Shown piece after piece: positions 36,694-45,236 of a stretch of DNA of 64,000 bases. Below the pieces are notes generated by a model, which did not search any database, was not told where the DNA came from, and saw nothing but the letters and a program-made list of their open reading frames with translations. The stretch is from Aneurinibacillus sp. Ricciae_BoGa-3 (GTDB lineage Bacteria; Bacillota; Bacilli; Aneurinibacillales; Aneurinibacillaceae). The position numbers and the translations under genes are program-made. The stretch is taken from the NCBI RefSeq assembly GCF_028421645.1, contig NZ_CP116887.1, positions 417,001-481,000 on the forward strand, given 5' to 3'. Every line of letters starts with the position of its first letter. The stretch's first letter is position 1.

Positions 36694-37575
36694 TTGAAAA
36701 ATGTAGGATTATTACTAGTTGTTTTATTCATGGGGGTTATGGTTTCTGCTTGCAGTCCTGTTATTCCGTCTCAATCTGAAGGATATAATACGGCCGCTAA
36801 CCGTATTGGTCAGCACCATAATCCTTATATTCCAGCAGAGCCTTATGAGAAAGGCTCCATTGATACTTCAGTTCCGGGTGTGGCTGTTCTGATGTATCAT
36901 CACTTATTAAAGGCCGATGAAAATAAAAAATTTAGAAACAATGCAGCTGTTATCACACCTGAAGCATTTGCTGCACAAATGAAAATCCTCCATGATAATG
37001 GCTATCAAACGATAGACCTTAAAACCCTGGAACAATATGTGGATAGGCGGATTAAGCTGCCCAGAAAAAGTGTAGTATTAACTTTCGATGATGGTTACCT
37101 ATCCGACTTTAGATATGCATCTCCGGTGCTGAGACGTTACCATTTTAAAGCCGCGATGTTTTTGGTAACAGGACTGATGAGGAAAGATCCGGAAAAGTAT
37201 GATCCAGATATTTTAAACCATGTAAGCTGGGCTGAGCTGCCTAAAAACAGTGATGTTTTTACGTATGAAGCTCACGCACATCGTTTCCACCGCCTGCTTG
37301 GTAAGAAGAGTTTTATGATCGCACAGCCACTGGCAGCTGTCAAAAACGATATCCATACCGTAAAGGAATTAACGCATTCCGTGTATTTTGCTTACCCGTA
37401 CGGGCAATACAATTTAAATACTTTAAATATCTTAAAAGAAGAAGGCTTCCATCTTGCCTTTACAACCCGGCCAGGCAAAGTATATCCTGGCAGTCCGAAA
37501 TTTGAATTGAACCGGATTGCTATCTATCCATATACCAGCCAGAGAAAGTTTAAGAGAATCGTAGGAATCAGTTAA
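36694..37575 (+). CDS. Polysaccharide deacetylase lipoprotein
   Basis: A 293-residue surface lipoprotein with a NodB-homology domain. The signal ends in lipobox VSAC at about residue 20. Residues about 65-190 hold the domain: VAVLMYHHLL, LTFDDGYLSDF (metal-binding motif 1) and RYHFKAAMFLVTG, with YEAHAHRFHR and FAYPYGQYN later. It probably removes acetyl groups from wall or matrix glycans, like PgaB/IcaB. The TTG at 36694 is preferred because GGAGATAG lies 8 bases upstream and the protein then starts MKNVGLLL. The ATG at 36679 has no ribosome site. Confidence 0.88.
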   Translation: MKNVGLLLVVLFMGVMVSACSPVIPSQSEGYNTAANRIGQHHNPYIPAEPYEKGSIDTSVPGVAVLMYHHLLKADENKKFRNNAAVITPEAFAAQMKILHDNGYQTIDLKTLEQYVDRRIKLPRKSVVLTFDDGYLSDFRYASPVLRRYHFKAAMFLVTGLMRKDPEKYDPDILNHVSWAELPKNSDVFTYEAHAHRFHRLLGKKSFMIAQPLAAVKNDIHTVKELTHSVYFAYPYGQYNLNTLNILKEEGFHLAFTTRPGKVYPGSPKFELNRIAIYPYTSQRKFKRIVGIS

Positions 37576-37677
37576 CGTCGAGGATTAGACTCGCAATATA
37601 ATGTACTTTTGGGGTATAATATAGTTTAGCTTGTCTCATATTTCTAATTTAATGCAGTTGAAAGAGAGTGGAACACT

Positions 37678-38397
37678 ATGGGCCGTAAGTGGAACAATAT
37701 TAAAGAAAAAAAGGCGCAAAAAGATAAAAATACGAGTCGTATATACGCAAAGTTTGGAAAAGAAATTTATGTAGCAGCAAAGCAAGGTGAACCCGATCCA
37801 GAATCAAATCGGGCCTTAAAAGTCGTCCTTGAGCGTGCAAAAACGTACAGTGTACCGAAAGCAATTATTGACCGTGCCATCGAAAAAGCGAAAAGTGGTG
37901 CAGAAGAAAACTATGACGAACTGCGTTACGAAGGTTTCGGGCCAAATGGATCCATGTTAATTGTGGATGCACTGACGAATAATGTGAACCGTACTGCATC
38001 AGATGTGCGTGCTGCATTTAGTAAAAATGGCGGTAACATGGGGGTAAATGGTTCTGTCGCCTATATGTTTGATGCAACAGCTGTCATTGGTGTTGAAGGT
38101 AAAACAGCAGATGAAGTGCTTGACATATTGATGGAAGCAGATGTAGACGCACGGGACATTTTAGAAGAAGATGAATCGGTTATCGTTTATGCTGAACCTG
38201 ATCAGTTCCATGCTGTACAAGAAGCGTTGAGAAATGCTGGAATAACAGAGTTTACAATAGCAGAACTGACCATGCTTGCGCAGAATGAGGTAACACTTCC
38301 AGAGGATGCGCAGGCCCAATTTGAAAAGCTGATCGATGCATTAGAAGATTTAGATGATGTTCAACAAGTGTACCACAACGTTGATTTGGGCGAATAA
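37678..38397 (+). CDS. yeeI: YebC/PmpR-family protein, YeeI type
   Basis: This 239-residue cytosolic protein of the YebC/TACO1 family begins [20 protein letters not shown], matching the YeeI branch of Bacillus rather than Yrb[38 protein letters not shown] and [13 protein letters not shown] complete the family pattern. Members are described as DNA-binding regulators or as translation factors that help ribosomes on difficult stretches. The ATG follows GAGAGTG. It stands alone. Confidence 0.92.
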   Translation: MGRKWNNIKEKKAQKDKNTSRIYAKFGKEIYVAAKQGEPDPESNRALKVVLERAKTYSVPKAIIDRAIEKAKSGAEENYDELRYEGFGPNGSMLIVDALTNNVNRTASDVRAAFSKNGGNMGVNGSVAYMFDATAVIGVEGKTADEVLDILMEADVDARDILEEDESVIVYAEPDQFHAVQEALRNAGITEFTIAELTMLAQNEVTLPEDAQAQFEKLIDALEDLDDVQQVYHNVDLGE

Positions 38398-38453
38398 TCC
38401 GTGGTATACAAGCACTGAACATACACAAGTATGTTTAAGTACGTGTACAAAAA

Positions 38454-38481
38454 CAGCCTCACTGATCACTTGGTGAGGCTG
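38454..38481. terminator. Hairpin after yeeI with U-run on the minus strand
   Basis: CAGCCTCAC pairs with GTGAGGCTG. The T-run (GCTGTTTTTG) is on the minus strand, opposite to yeeI, and no minus-strand gene ends here. It may still slow the yeeI transcript or be a relic of a lost gene. Confidence 0.5.
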
Positions 38482-38600
38482 GTGAAGTTTGTTCCATATC
38501 AAAATTAGTTAGATAACTTTTAGTTGATAATCTTAGATAGGAATGAAATGATTAAATTATATGATTGATTTACATCTCTTCAGAAGGGAATAACATTGAA

Positions 38601-39410
38601 ATGACTTCTTTATTAAGCAAATCTAATCACTTTCGGACCTTATCTATTCTTTCTACCGTTGTTATAACAACAGCAATTACTGGATGTTCGTCCATTGAAA
38701 CAAGCCGCTCAACTAATCAAATGGTAGCATTTGTTGCTGCTAACGCTACAGATCCTATGAGTTCGTTGATAAAGACATTCCAAGATAAAGACGGGGTCCA
38801 AGTTATCCCAAATTTTGCGGGGACTCAAATTCTTGAAACTCAGATAGAACAAGGTGCTAAAGCTGACTTTTTCTTATCCGCAGATCTATCTCATGTTCAA
38901 AAAATGAAACAGGAAGGGCTTTTAGATAATTTTCAAATTGTTTCCAAGACACACCCCGTAATTATCATTCCTAAAACAAATGCAAAAATTCAATCATTGC
39001 AAGATCTTGGAACCAAACAATTAAAGTTAATTATTGGCGTGGATAGTGTACCAGTAGGCAAATATACCCGTAAAATATTCAACAAGGCAAACTCTGTTTA
39101 CGGGAATGATTTTTCAGCAAAAGCCATGTCCCATGTGGTTTCGATGGAAACCAATGTAAAAGAAGTTCTTCAAAAGGTTGCCATGGGGGAAGCAGACGCA
39201 GGTATCGTTTATCGAACAGACGTTACCAAAAAGCTGCTGCAGAAAGTGGATATTATAGAAATTCCAAAAGAGCTTAATGTAACTGCGACCAATTATATAG
39301 CGGTTCCTAAAAATGCTCCACACCCTCAATTGGGTGAGGAATTGATGAAACTCATGCTTTCTCCAGAGGGGCAGGCTACATTTCACAATTTTGGTTACGA
39401 TACCAAGTAA
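38601..39410 (+). CDS. modA: ModA-like molybdate-binding lipoprotein, orphan
   Basis: A 269-residue extracytoplasmic solute-binding protein with a lipobox (ITGC) after a hydrophobic signal. The ModA pattern is clear: VAFVAANATDPMSSLIKTF, QIEQGAKADFFLSAD, VPVGKYTRKIF, GEADAGIVYRTDV, and the C-terminal MLSPEGQATFHNFGY. It captures molybdate or tungstate for an ABC importer. No modB or modC lies beside it, so it must use a transporter encoded elsewhere or be a relic. ATG 38601 has AAGGGAA about 12 bases upstream. Confidence 0.88.
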   Translation: MTSLLSKSNHFRTLSILSTVVITTAITGCSSIETSRSTNQMVAFVAANATDPMSSLIKTFQDKDGVQVIPNFAGTQILETQIEQGAKADFFLSADLSHVQKMKQEGLLDNFQIVSKTHPVIIIPKTNAKIQSLQDLGTKQLKLIIGVDSVPVGKYTRKIFNKANSVYGNDFSAKAMSHVVSMETNVKEVLQKVAMGEADAGIVYRTDVTKKLLQKVDIIEIPKELNVTATNYIAVPKNAPHPQLGEELMKLMLSPEGQATFHNFGYDTK

Positions 39411-39457
39411 GCCCATTAACCCATACTTTCTCCAAAGTCGATAAAATAGTGAAGGAA

Positions 39458-39484
39458 AACAAGCGGGTATATACCCGCTTGTTT
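39458..39484. terminator. Bidirectional terminator between modA and ccdA remnant
   Basis: AACAAGCGGGTA pairs perfectly with TACCCGCTTGTT around TA. T-runs follow on the plus strand and A-runs precede it. Confidence 0.9.
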
Positions 39485-39488
39485 TTAA

Positions 39489-39800
39489 CTAAGCTTTAGA
39501 ATCCAGAAAACCTCCATAAAGCCGAATTAATGTTCTCGTAATGGTTGACAATTGATTCGTATAAAGAAGAACAGATAGAAGGATCATCGTCACACCTCCT
39601 ATTTTCATTATCAGCCCACTGTAACGATTTATCCACTTCATTTTGCCAATAAAGAATGACATGATATAAAAAGGAATGGAGAACCCAAGTGTGAAAAAGA
39701 AAGTATGGTTCAGTGCTTTTCGACTTGCTAACCCTGTGTTTTTAATATCACTTACCGAAACACCAGTGTTATATGAGAGAAATGTTGGATACGAAGGCAA
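39489..39800 (-). pseudogene. CcdA-family cytochrome c/thiol-disulfide membrane protein, internally deleted
   Basis: Only about 103 codons remain of a protein normally near 235. The first part (LPSYPTFLSYNTGVSVSDIK to TFFFTLGFS) matches the CcdA N-terminus. It jumps directly to IPFYIMSFFIGKMKWINRYS and IMKIGGVTMILLSVLLY, the last membrane segments. The middle, including the second cysteine region, is gone without breaking the frame. Upstream of LPSYP the usual PC pair is replaced by unrelated sequence. Redox function is therefore lost. A TlpA-like thioredoxin gene, a usual CcdA partner, lies nearby on the other strand. Confidence 0.8.
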
Positions 39801-40064
39801 CCCATATACTGATATCTGTCAACGAATACCAACTCCATGATTATTTTAATCGTATGATATCGTACATACTAATTGAAGGTATTTGCGAGATGGAAGTACC
39901 ATTGATTTCTATATCATGTTCATGATCCCTTTATTATTTAGTGTAATTTTTACAGGGATCCGATTCAAGGGCGGTGAGCACTCCGTTGTCTTAACGCGAT
40001 GCGCTTGCAGAAGGTTAACATTCGTTAAAAGGATTATCATTTATAGGAAAGGTGGGTGATAGTT

Positions 40065-40619
40065 ATGAAGAGCTTTTTCACTATTATGATCCTTCTTGTA
40101 TTAGTTGGCGCAGCTATGTATAGAAATCATCCTGCAGGTAATAAAGCTGTTGTAGAGAAGCCATCATACAGCAGTTCTATTCCTGTAACAGAAAAAGCCG
40201 AAATTGGTTTTCGCGCACCCCGTTTTATATTGGATGGGTTAGACGGGGAAAAATACTCCCTTAAAAATCTAAATAAACCCGTTGTTATTAACTTTTGGGC
40301 CTCCTGGTGTGGACCATGCAGGGATGAAGCACCCGAGTTGACGAAGCTATATAGCCAGTATCAAGATAAAGTCCAAGTGTACGGGGTAAATCTACGTTCA
40401 CAGGATGATTTAAACGATGTGCACGCCTTTGTAAATGCATTTAATGTGAAATTTCCTGTTCTGCTTGATAAGACGGATGATGTATCCAAGCGGTTTTCAG
40501 TGCAAGCCATTCCCACCACTTATTTTGTCAATAGCAAAGGTGTAATTGTTGGTAAAACAATCGGTTTGGTTAGCCCGAATGAACTGCGCACGAAATTCAA
40601 AAGTTTGGTGGAAAAGTAA
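40065..40619 (+). CDS. TlpA/ResA-like membrane-anchored thioredoxin
   Basis: A 184-residue protein with an N-terminal membrane anchor (about 4-18) and an extracytoplasmic thioredoxin domain. The active site is NFWASWCGPCRDEAPEL (CGPC), preceded by GFRAPRFILDGLDGEKYSL and followed by IPTTYFVNSKGVIVG with the cis-proline. It should reduce disulfides in exported proteins, for example in cytochrome c maturation or spore formation, taking electrons from a CcdA partner. ATG 40065 is preferred to GTG 40056 because AGGTGG lies 9 bases before it. The adjacent ccdA is broken. In 39801-40055 no intact gene is seen. Confidence 0.9.
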   Translation: MKSFFTIMILLVLVGAAMYRNHPAGNKAVVEKPSYSSSIPVTEKAEIGFRAPRFILDGLDGEKYSLKNLNKPVVINFWASWCGPCRDEAPELTKLYSQYQDKVQVYGVNLRSQDDLNDVHAFVNAFNVKFPVLLDKTDDVSKRFSVQAIPTTYFVNSKGVIVGKTIGLVSPNELRTKFKSLVEK

Positions 40620-40724
40620 GATAGGAATAAGCCTGTATTGGCCATGTCTACATATCTTGAATCTGCATACAAACCGTTTGTATTTGCCAAAATAATAGAA
40701 GAACGGCACACATGATTCTTTATC

Positions 40725-40754
40725 TTGACAAGTTATAATTTAACGTTTTATAAT
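40725..40754 (+). promoter_or_regulatory. mhqR promoter
   Basis: TTGACA (40725-40730) and TATAAT (40749-40754), both perfect hexamers, are separated by 18 bases, 40 bases before the mhqR start. Confidence 0.9.
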
Positions 40755-40772
40755 TATCTCGAATTCGAGATA
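40755..40772. promoter_or_regulatory. MhqR operator
   Basis: TATCTCGAATTCGAGATA is a perfect 18-base palindrome directly after the -10 element. It matches the inverted repeat described for the B. subtilis MhqR regulon (ATCTcgaAtTCgAGAT). Bound repressor would cover the transcription start, so mhqR should be autoregulated and induced by quinones. Confidence 0.9.
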
Positions 40773-40794
40773 TATTAATTAAAGGATTTGGTGC

Positions 40795-41253
40795 ATGATG
40801 AGTGAAGAGAACAATTTGAATGAAACAGGTCTCTCTTTAAAATTATTTATTGTGTTATCACGGGCCAATCGTGCCGTAGTTGATCGGGTAACGGAAGATA
40901 TTAGAAGCTATGAATTAAATCCGACTGAATTTGCTGTGCTTGAATTGCTGTACCATAAAGGCGACCAGCCGATTCAACATATTGGCAAGAAAGTGCTGCT
41001 GGCAAGCGGAAGCATTACGTATGTTGTAGACAAATTAGAAGCAAAGAAACTATTGGAACGAAAACCGTGTCCAACAGATAGACGGGTCACCTATGCTGCT
41101 ATTACGGAAAAGGGGAAAGACCTCATGGCGGGAATTTTTCCTAAGCACGAAAAAGCAATTCAAGAGATATTTCAAGGGTTGGATCCAGAGGAAAAACAAA
41201 CCTTGATTACGCTGCTAAAGAAACTTGGTTTTTATGCGAATGACTTGAGGTAA
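40795..41253 (+). CDS. mhqR: MhqR, MarR-type quinone-responsive repressor
   Basis: This 152-residue MarR-family winged-helix repressor closely follows B. subtilis MhqR: LSLKLFIVLSRANRAV, NPTEFAVLELLYHKGDQPIQ, LLASGSITYVVDKLE, RRVTYAAITEKGK and EEKQTLITLLKKLGFYA. MhqR represses dioxygenase, hydrolase and nitroreductase genes that detoxify catechols and quinones. Tandem ATGs (40795, 40798) follow AAAGGA. The operator before it indicates autoregulation, and the pirin-type gene 77 bases downstream is likely in the same transcript. Confidence 0.93.
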   Translation: MMSEENNLNETGLSLKLFIVLSRANRAVVDRVTEDIRSYELNPTEFAVLELLYHKGDQPIQHIGKKVLLASGSITYVVDKLEAKKLLERKPCPTDRRVTYAAITEKGKDLMAGIFPKHEKAIQEIFQGLDPEEKQTLITLLKKLGFYANDLR

Positions 41254-41330
41254 ACCTAATGAACTAACGAATATCTTAAGCTGGAAATAGATCGAAACAA
41301 TAAATCTCTTAAATGAATGGAGCGTTAGTA

Positions 41331-42035
41331 ATGATAACAATTTATCCTGCGGAATCACGATTTACTTCTCACCATGGTTGGTTAAAAACATCTCATAGTT
41401 TTTCGTTTGCTGATTATTATGATCCAAACAATATGAGTTTTGGCCCGCTCCGCGTATTAAATGACGACTTTGTTGCGCCCTCGAATGGGTTCGGTGCACA
41501 TCCGCACCGGGAGATGGAGATCGTCTCCATTGTGCTAAAAGGTTATTTAAAACATACCGACAGTTCAGGTGGTACGGCGACAACAACATGGGGCGGCGTG
41601 CAAAGAATGTCGGCAGGTACAGGGGTTGTTCATTCTGAGGTCAATCCGTCTCAAGAGGAAGAGGTAAATTTCCTTCAGCTCTGGTTCTTGCCGGAACAAC
41701 AAGGGCTCATCCCTTCCTATGAGCAAACGACCTTCGATGTTGCAAAGATGCATAATGCCTTGCTTCCTATTGTATCCAAACACTCTTCCGGTCCCGATAT
41801 TGCTAATATTCATCAGGATTTAACCATTTATTTGGCCGATTTAGAACAGGGCAAAGAGCTTACATTTTCACAGGAACAAGGGCGCCATATTTTCTTGTTT
41901 GTCATTGAAGGCGGGCTTACTGTTAATGGCGATTCCACACTCAAAAGGCGTGATTCTGCCCGCATTACGGATACACCCCAGCTAAAACTTAAAGCAAGTT
42001 CGGATGCTCGCTTTATGCTGATTGATTTACCATAA
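41331..42035 (+). CDS. Pirin-family protein (YhhW/YhaK-like quercetinase type)
   Basis: A 234-residue bicupin protein of the pirin family. The metal-binding motif GAHPHREMEIVS (two His and Glu, about 56-67) and the later MSAGTGVVHSEVNPS (His, Glu) supply the iron or nickel ligands. The start is TSHHGWLKTSHSFSFADYYDP-like (shortened). Several relatives have quercetin dioxygenase activity. ATG 41331 follows GGAG by 9 bases, in preference to the ATG at 41313. Co-location with mhqR suggests a role in degrading aromatic quinones. Confidence 0.9.
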   Translation: MITIYPAESRFTSHHGWLKTSHSFSFADYYDPNNMSFGPLRVLNDDFVAPSNGFGAHPHREMEIVSIVLKGYLKHTDSSGGTATTTWGGVQRMSAGTGVVHSEVNPSQEEEVNFLQLWFLPEQQGLIPSYEQTTFDVAKMHNALLPIVSKHSSGPDIANIHQDLTIYLADLEQGKELTFSQEQGRHIFLFVIEGGLTVNGDSTLKRRDSARITDTPQLKLKASSDARFMLIDLP

Positions 42036-42057
42036 CAGATTGATGGAGGAGCTGTTT

Positions 42058-43035
42058 TTATAAAAGCTGATACAAGTTCATATAAGCCTGTGCCTCTTTC
42101 TCAGGTGAGCAGTGTTCAACAGTCCATTCTTTGGCCTGTTGAACAACCTTATCACGTAAAGACGCATTTGTTACAATGGATTTGACAGACTGTACAAATT
42201 CATCCATGGTTTCATAGAGCCAGCCTGTTTGTTCGTGCTGAATCAACTGCATATTGGCTGCATTTTTTCGCGCAATGACAGGCCGGCCCATCGCCATGGC
42301 CTCCATAATAGCCAGTGATTGTCCTTCAGAAATGGAAGTATTTAATACAATTTGGGCCTGCTCGTACCATAATTTCATAACTTCGTAAGGAACAACACCC
42401 GCATAATTCATCCAATCACGCAGTTGACTCTCGTTTTGTACCTGCTTATATACCCCGTCATTCAGGTTGGCACCCAGAATTGTAAAACGCATACGAGGGT
42501 ACTCATCAATCAAATTATCAAGTGCCGGAAGAACATGCAGCACATCTTTTACAGGCCGCAAACCGGCTGGCAGGAGAATCCGGGGGAGTAATTCTTCTTT
42601 GTTACCAGTTATACGCCAGGGAACCCAAATCCCCTGGGGGATAAGCACGGTTTTGTGGATCCACCCTGGATTTAACTTGATTACCTTTTCTTTTGCATCC
42701 TGTGTAAAAACGGTAATATAATTGGCGTCATTTAATAAGGAGAATACATCGTCATCCATGCCAGTCTGCAAATCAATATTAATATCCGTGCCACCCATCG
42801 TAACAACATAAGGGCGGTTTAAGGCAATCGCATGCTTCTTTGCCCACTGTACAAATCGGGTCGCATGGAGAATGTGGTAGATGTCAGCATCAGGGTGATG
42901 CCAATTATCATTCTCCAAATAAGGAATAACTGAAGTGTTGATGGTCTGCTGTTGCAGAAAATGGACAAGCCGCTTGATCGTTGTTGAGTTTCCTCTGGGC
43001 TGATTAAAATAAGGAGCAAAAAATAAAATATGCAT
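42058..43035 (-). CDS. Family-4 glycosyltransferase
   Basis: A 325-residue glycosyltransferase with the GT-B two-domain pattern: HILFFAPYFNQPRGN at the start, VTMGGTDINID, LLPAGLRPVKDVLHVLPAL at the beginning of the donor domain, and SISEGQSLAIMEAMAMGRPVI (in part; E-x7-E) for nucleotide-sugar binding. The acceptor is unknown, but similar short GT4 proteins make cell-surface glycans. ATG 43035 has AGGTGG 6 bases upstream; the longer frame to 43134 adds a poorly justified hydrophobic stretch. It has no obvious partner, and the upstream neighbour is an iron permease. Confidence 0.85.
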   Translation of the reverse strand: MHILFFAPYFNQPRGNSTTIKRLVHFLQQQTINTSVIPYLENDNWHHPDADIYHILHATRFVQWAKKHAIALNRPYVVTMGGTDINIDLQTGMDDDVFSLLNDANYITVFTQDAKEKVIKLNPGWIHKTVLIPQGIWVPWRITGNKEELLPRILLPAGLRPVKDVLHVLPALDNLIDEYPRMRFTILGANLNDGVYKQVQNESQLRDWMNYAGVVPYEVMKLWYEQAQIVLNTSISEGQSLAIMEAMAMGRPVIARKNAANMQLIQHEQTGWLYETMDEFVQSVKSIVTNASLRDKVVQQAKEWTVEHCSPEKEAQAYMNLYQLL

Positions 43036-43180
43036 ATTAGCCACCTGTGTGTAATAGTATCCTATGATAGTTAATAATAGATAGATCGATGTGAAATAAC
43101 AAATATCATAGTTAGCACAAACCAGCAACTTCAAAAGTTACCAGTTTGTACTTAATATTTGTCTGTGTTCGATGATTTCA

Positions 43181-44146
43181 TTAAGCTGTTTTGATTAGTT
43201 GTTTATTTGCTTTCTTTTTTGTTAAATAATGGGCAGCCATATAACAACCCACAACGTAGACAACAGCCACAACTTGCGAGGTTAAAGTTTCTACAGTTGG
43301 GAATATGCAGAACCAAACTCCCATCCAGTCAGGGATTTGAATACGTATGGCAGTTGTGCTAATCCATCCGGCTAATTGCATCTCCTGCACGGTTTCACCC
43401 ATCATAACTGCTAAAACTACCACTAAGAGAGCTCCTGTAAACACTAACATTTTTTTGTAAGGGAGGCGGCGTTGAGCTAAAAAGGTAAGCGCGCCAACGA
43501 TTAGTGTTAAGGCTAAACCTATTAAGGCACCTTGCAAAATCACAGTGGGTCCCACCTTTAACCGTAAATTTTGAAGAAATAAAACGACTTCAAAACCTTC
43601 GCGATAAATCGATGTAAGACCAAGTAAAAAAAGGGACCAAAATGTGTTTTTCTCCACATTGTCATTTCGATCTCCAACTAATTGTTGTTTTTTCCGATTA
43701 TGAAGGTTGATCCAACCCTGCCAGTAAATCTTGTGAAAAAACCAGTTCATTATTATTAATAGAACGACAACGGCAAGAATTCCTGTTGCGGCTTGAATAT
43801 TGAGCTCCGACGCATTCACCGAGGCAATAATCGCTACTACTATAAACCAGGTAGCGATTGTAGCTAGAAAGGATACCCCTGCTCCTGCAGATATCGGTTT
43901 CCAGTAGTTGTCCTGCTTTTTACGGACTAGACCTGAGATGATGGCAGCTAAAACTAAAATAGCTTCTAATCCTTCCCGAAACACAAGAATAGCTGTATTT
44001 AACACCGCGGCACCAGGTGTTATATTTTTAGCAGTAGGGTCAGGTGTTCCGTTAAAATTAATTGCTTGCCATATTAAAACACCTATGAGCAAAAATAAAC
44101 AAACGGTTATAAGTACGGTCTTGACATTAAGAATTTTAGATAACAA
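43181..44146 (-). CDS. FTR1-family iron permease
   Basis: A 321-residue membrane protein with seven or more hydrophobic segments and the two FTR1 iron-binding motifs: FREGLE at 56-61 and YREGFE at 181-186. It imports ferric or oxidised ferrous iron, and in Bacillus YwbL/EfeU does so with EfeO and EfeB. Neither partner is adjacent here. The start is TTG 44146, chosen for AGGAGGGG 6-7 bases upstream. Overlapping Fur boxes lie about 110 bases upstream, so iron starvation should induce it. Confidence 0.93.
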   Translation of the reverse strand: MLSKILNVKTVLITVCLFLLIGVLIWQAINFNGTPDPTAKNITPGAAVLNTAILVFREGLEAILVLAAIISGLVRKKQDNYWKPISAGAGVSFLATIATWFIVVAIIASVNASELNIQAATGILAVVVLLIIMNWFFHKIYWQGWINLHNRKKQQLVGDRNDNVEKNTFWSLFLLGLTSIYREGFEVVLFLQNLRLKVGPTVILQGALIGLALTLIVGALTFLAQRRLPYKKMLVFTGALLVVVLAVMMGETVQEMQLAGWISTTAIRIQIPDWMGVWFCIFPTVETLTSQVVAVVYVVGCYMAAHYLTKKKANKQLIKTA

Positions 44147-44252
44147 AATTTCCCCTCCTAATTAGTGAATCAAACAATAGACTTATGTATCTAAGTACTT
44201 CCTTTCACCCCTTACCAAGTATAAGTGAGAATCTTTCTCAATGATATAGCAG

Positions 44253-44291
44253 TTGATAATCATTGTCAATGATAAAGATTATCATTATCAT
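44253..44291. promoter_or_regulatory. Overlapping Fur boxes upstream of iron permease
   Basis: The stretch contains TTGATAATCATTGTCAA and, overlapping, AATGATAAAGATTATCATT and GATTATCATTATCA. All are variants of the Fur consensus GATAATGATAATCATTATC with 7-1-7 symmetry. They lie between the permease start and the stop of the kinase-like gene. Confidence 0.85.
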
Positions 44292-44307
44292 AGAAAACTC
44301 ATGTCAT

Positions 44308-44991
44308 TCATCCTCTTTTATTATTTAAGAAAAGCGCTTTCATTCTTTGAGAAAATTCCTTTAAAGCTAATGTTGCGGTGTCCATCCTATAATATTGGTG
44401 TTTAATTGTTTCTAGTATCCATGAGGATATAGGAACTCTATCTATCAAAGGATAAAATTGATCGTAAGCCCATACTAAATGTTCCCATCGATAATCATTT
44501 CCGGTTTGAACATACTCTGATACATCAAGAACTTTACCCCGTCCATTTTGTAATAGAACATTTTTTAAATGTATATCACGGGGATTTAAACCCTTATTAC
44601 GTACAAATTGACGAGCATTTTCGACATCAACAATTACTTGTTTTGGGATATGAATTCCTTGTAAGAGACAATCATATAAAGTGACCCCAAATTCATAGCT
44701 CAAAACCAAATAGTTAGAGCCTGATCCAAAATATTTAGGAAAATGCATTGAATCTTCTAATTTAATATAAACATTTTCCTCAATTTCTTTTTTTGACAAT
44801 GCTTTAGAGGTATAAACTTTAAACGCATAAGCAGGAACCTTATCAAATCGAAAAACTGCTGCGTCGGTTCCAATACCGATACAATGTAGATTCTCTATAT
44901 CCCCGAATACCGAGACAGGTTGATTATTGTCGTTTGCTATCACCTCAATACGATTTAAAGCTTTTTCTGCTTCTTTCCATTCGGGAACCAT
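44308..44991 (-). CDS. Small protein-kinase-like protein (YrzF type)
   Basis: A 227-residue protein resembling Bacillus YrzF, a reduced Ser/Thr kinase. Visible parts are the glycine-rich loop IGIGTDAAVFRF (about 38-49), the ATP-lysine in YAFKVYTS, a catalytic-loop equivalent NPRDIHLKNVLLQ and a metal-motif equivalent KVLDVSEY in which DFG is altered. The C-lobe is short. Activity is uncertain because the HRD and DFG motifs are non-standard. The gene is AT-rich. It reads toward the iron permease on the same strand but is separated by the Fur boxes. Confidence 0.8.
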   Translation of the reverse strand: MVPEWKEAEKALNRIEVIANDNNQPVSVFGDIENLHCIGIGTDAAVFRFDKVPAYAFKVYTSKALSKKEIEENVYIKLEDSMHFPKYFGSGSNYLVLSYEFGVTLYDCLLQGIHIPKQVIVDVENARQFVRNKGLNPRDIHLKNVLLQNGRGKVLDVSEYVQTGNDYRWEHLVWAYDQFYPLIDRVPISSWILETIKHQYYRMDTATLALKEFSQRMKALFLNNKRG

Positions 44992-45236
44992 TTAACCATC
45001 TCCTATTTTTTGTTCAGTAGCTAATAATTCACCGCATTTTCAATGGTTCCAACAAGGTCGGATATTTAGATTGATTGGTTAGCCAAGTTAATCAGGTGAC
45101 CAAGTTAACTTAGTTAATGCTGAAATTTAACTGATACGTTCCGTTAAATAATATACGCTATCTGTTTTGGTTTATGAAGAGTTTCGTCATGTTTACTGTA
45201 TGGCACTTATCCGAATCAATTTCATAACTCAAATCC

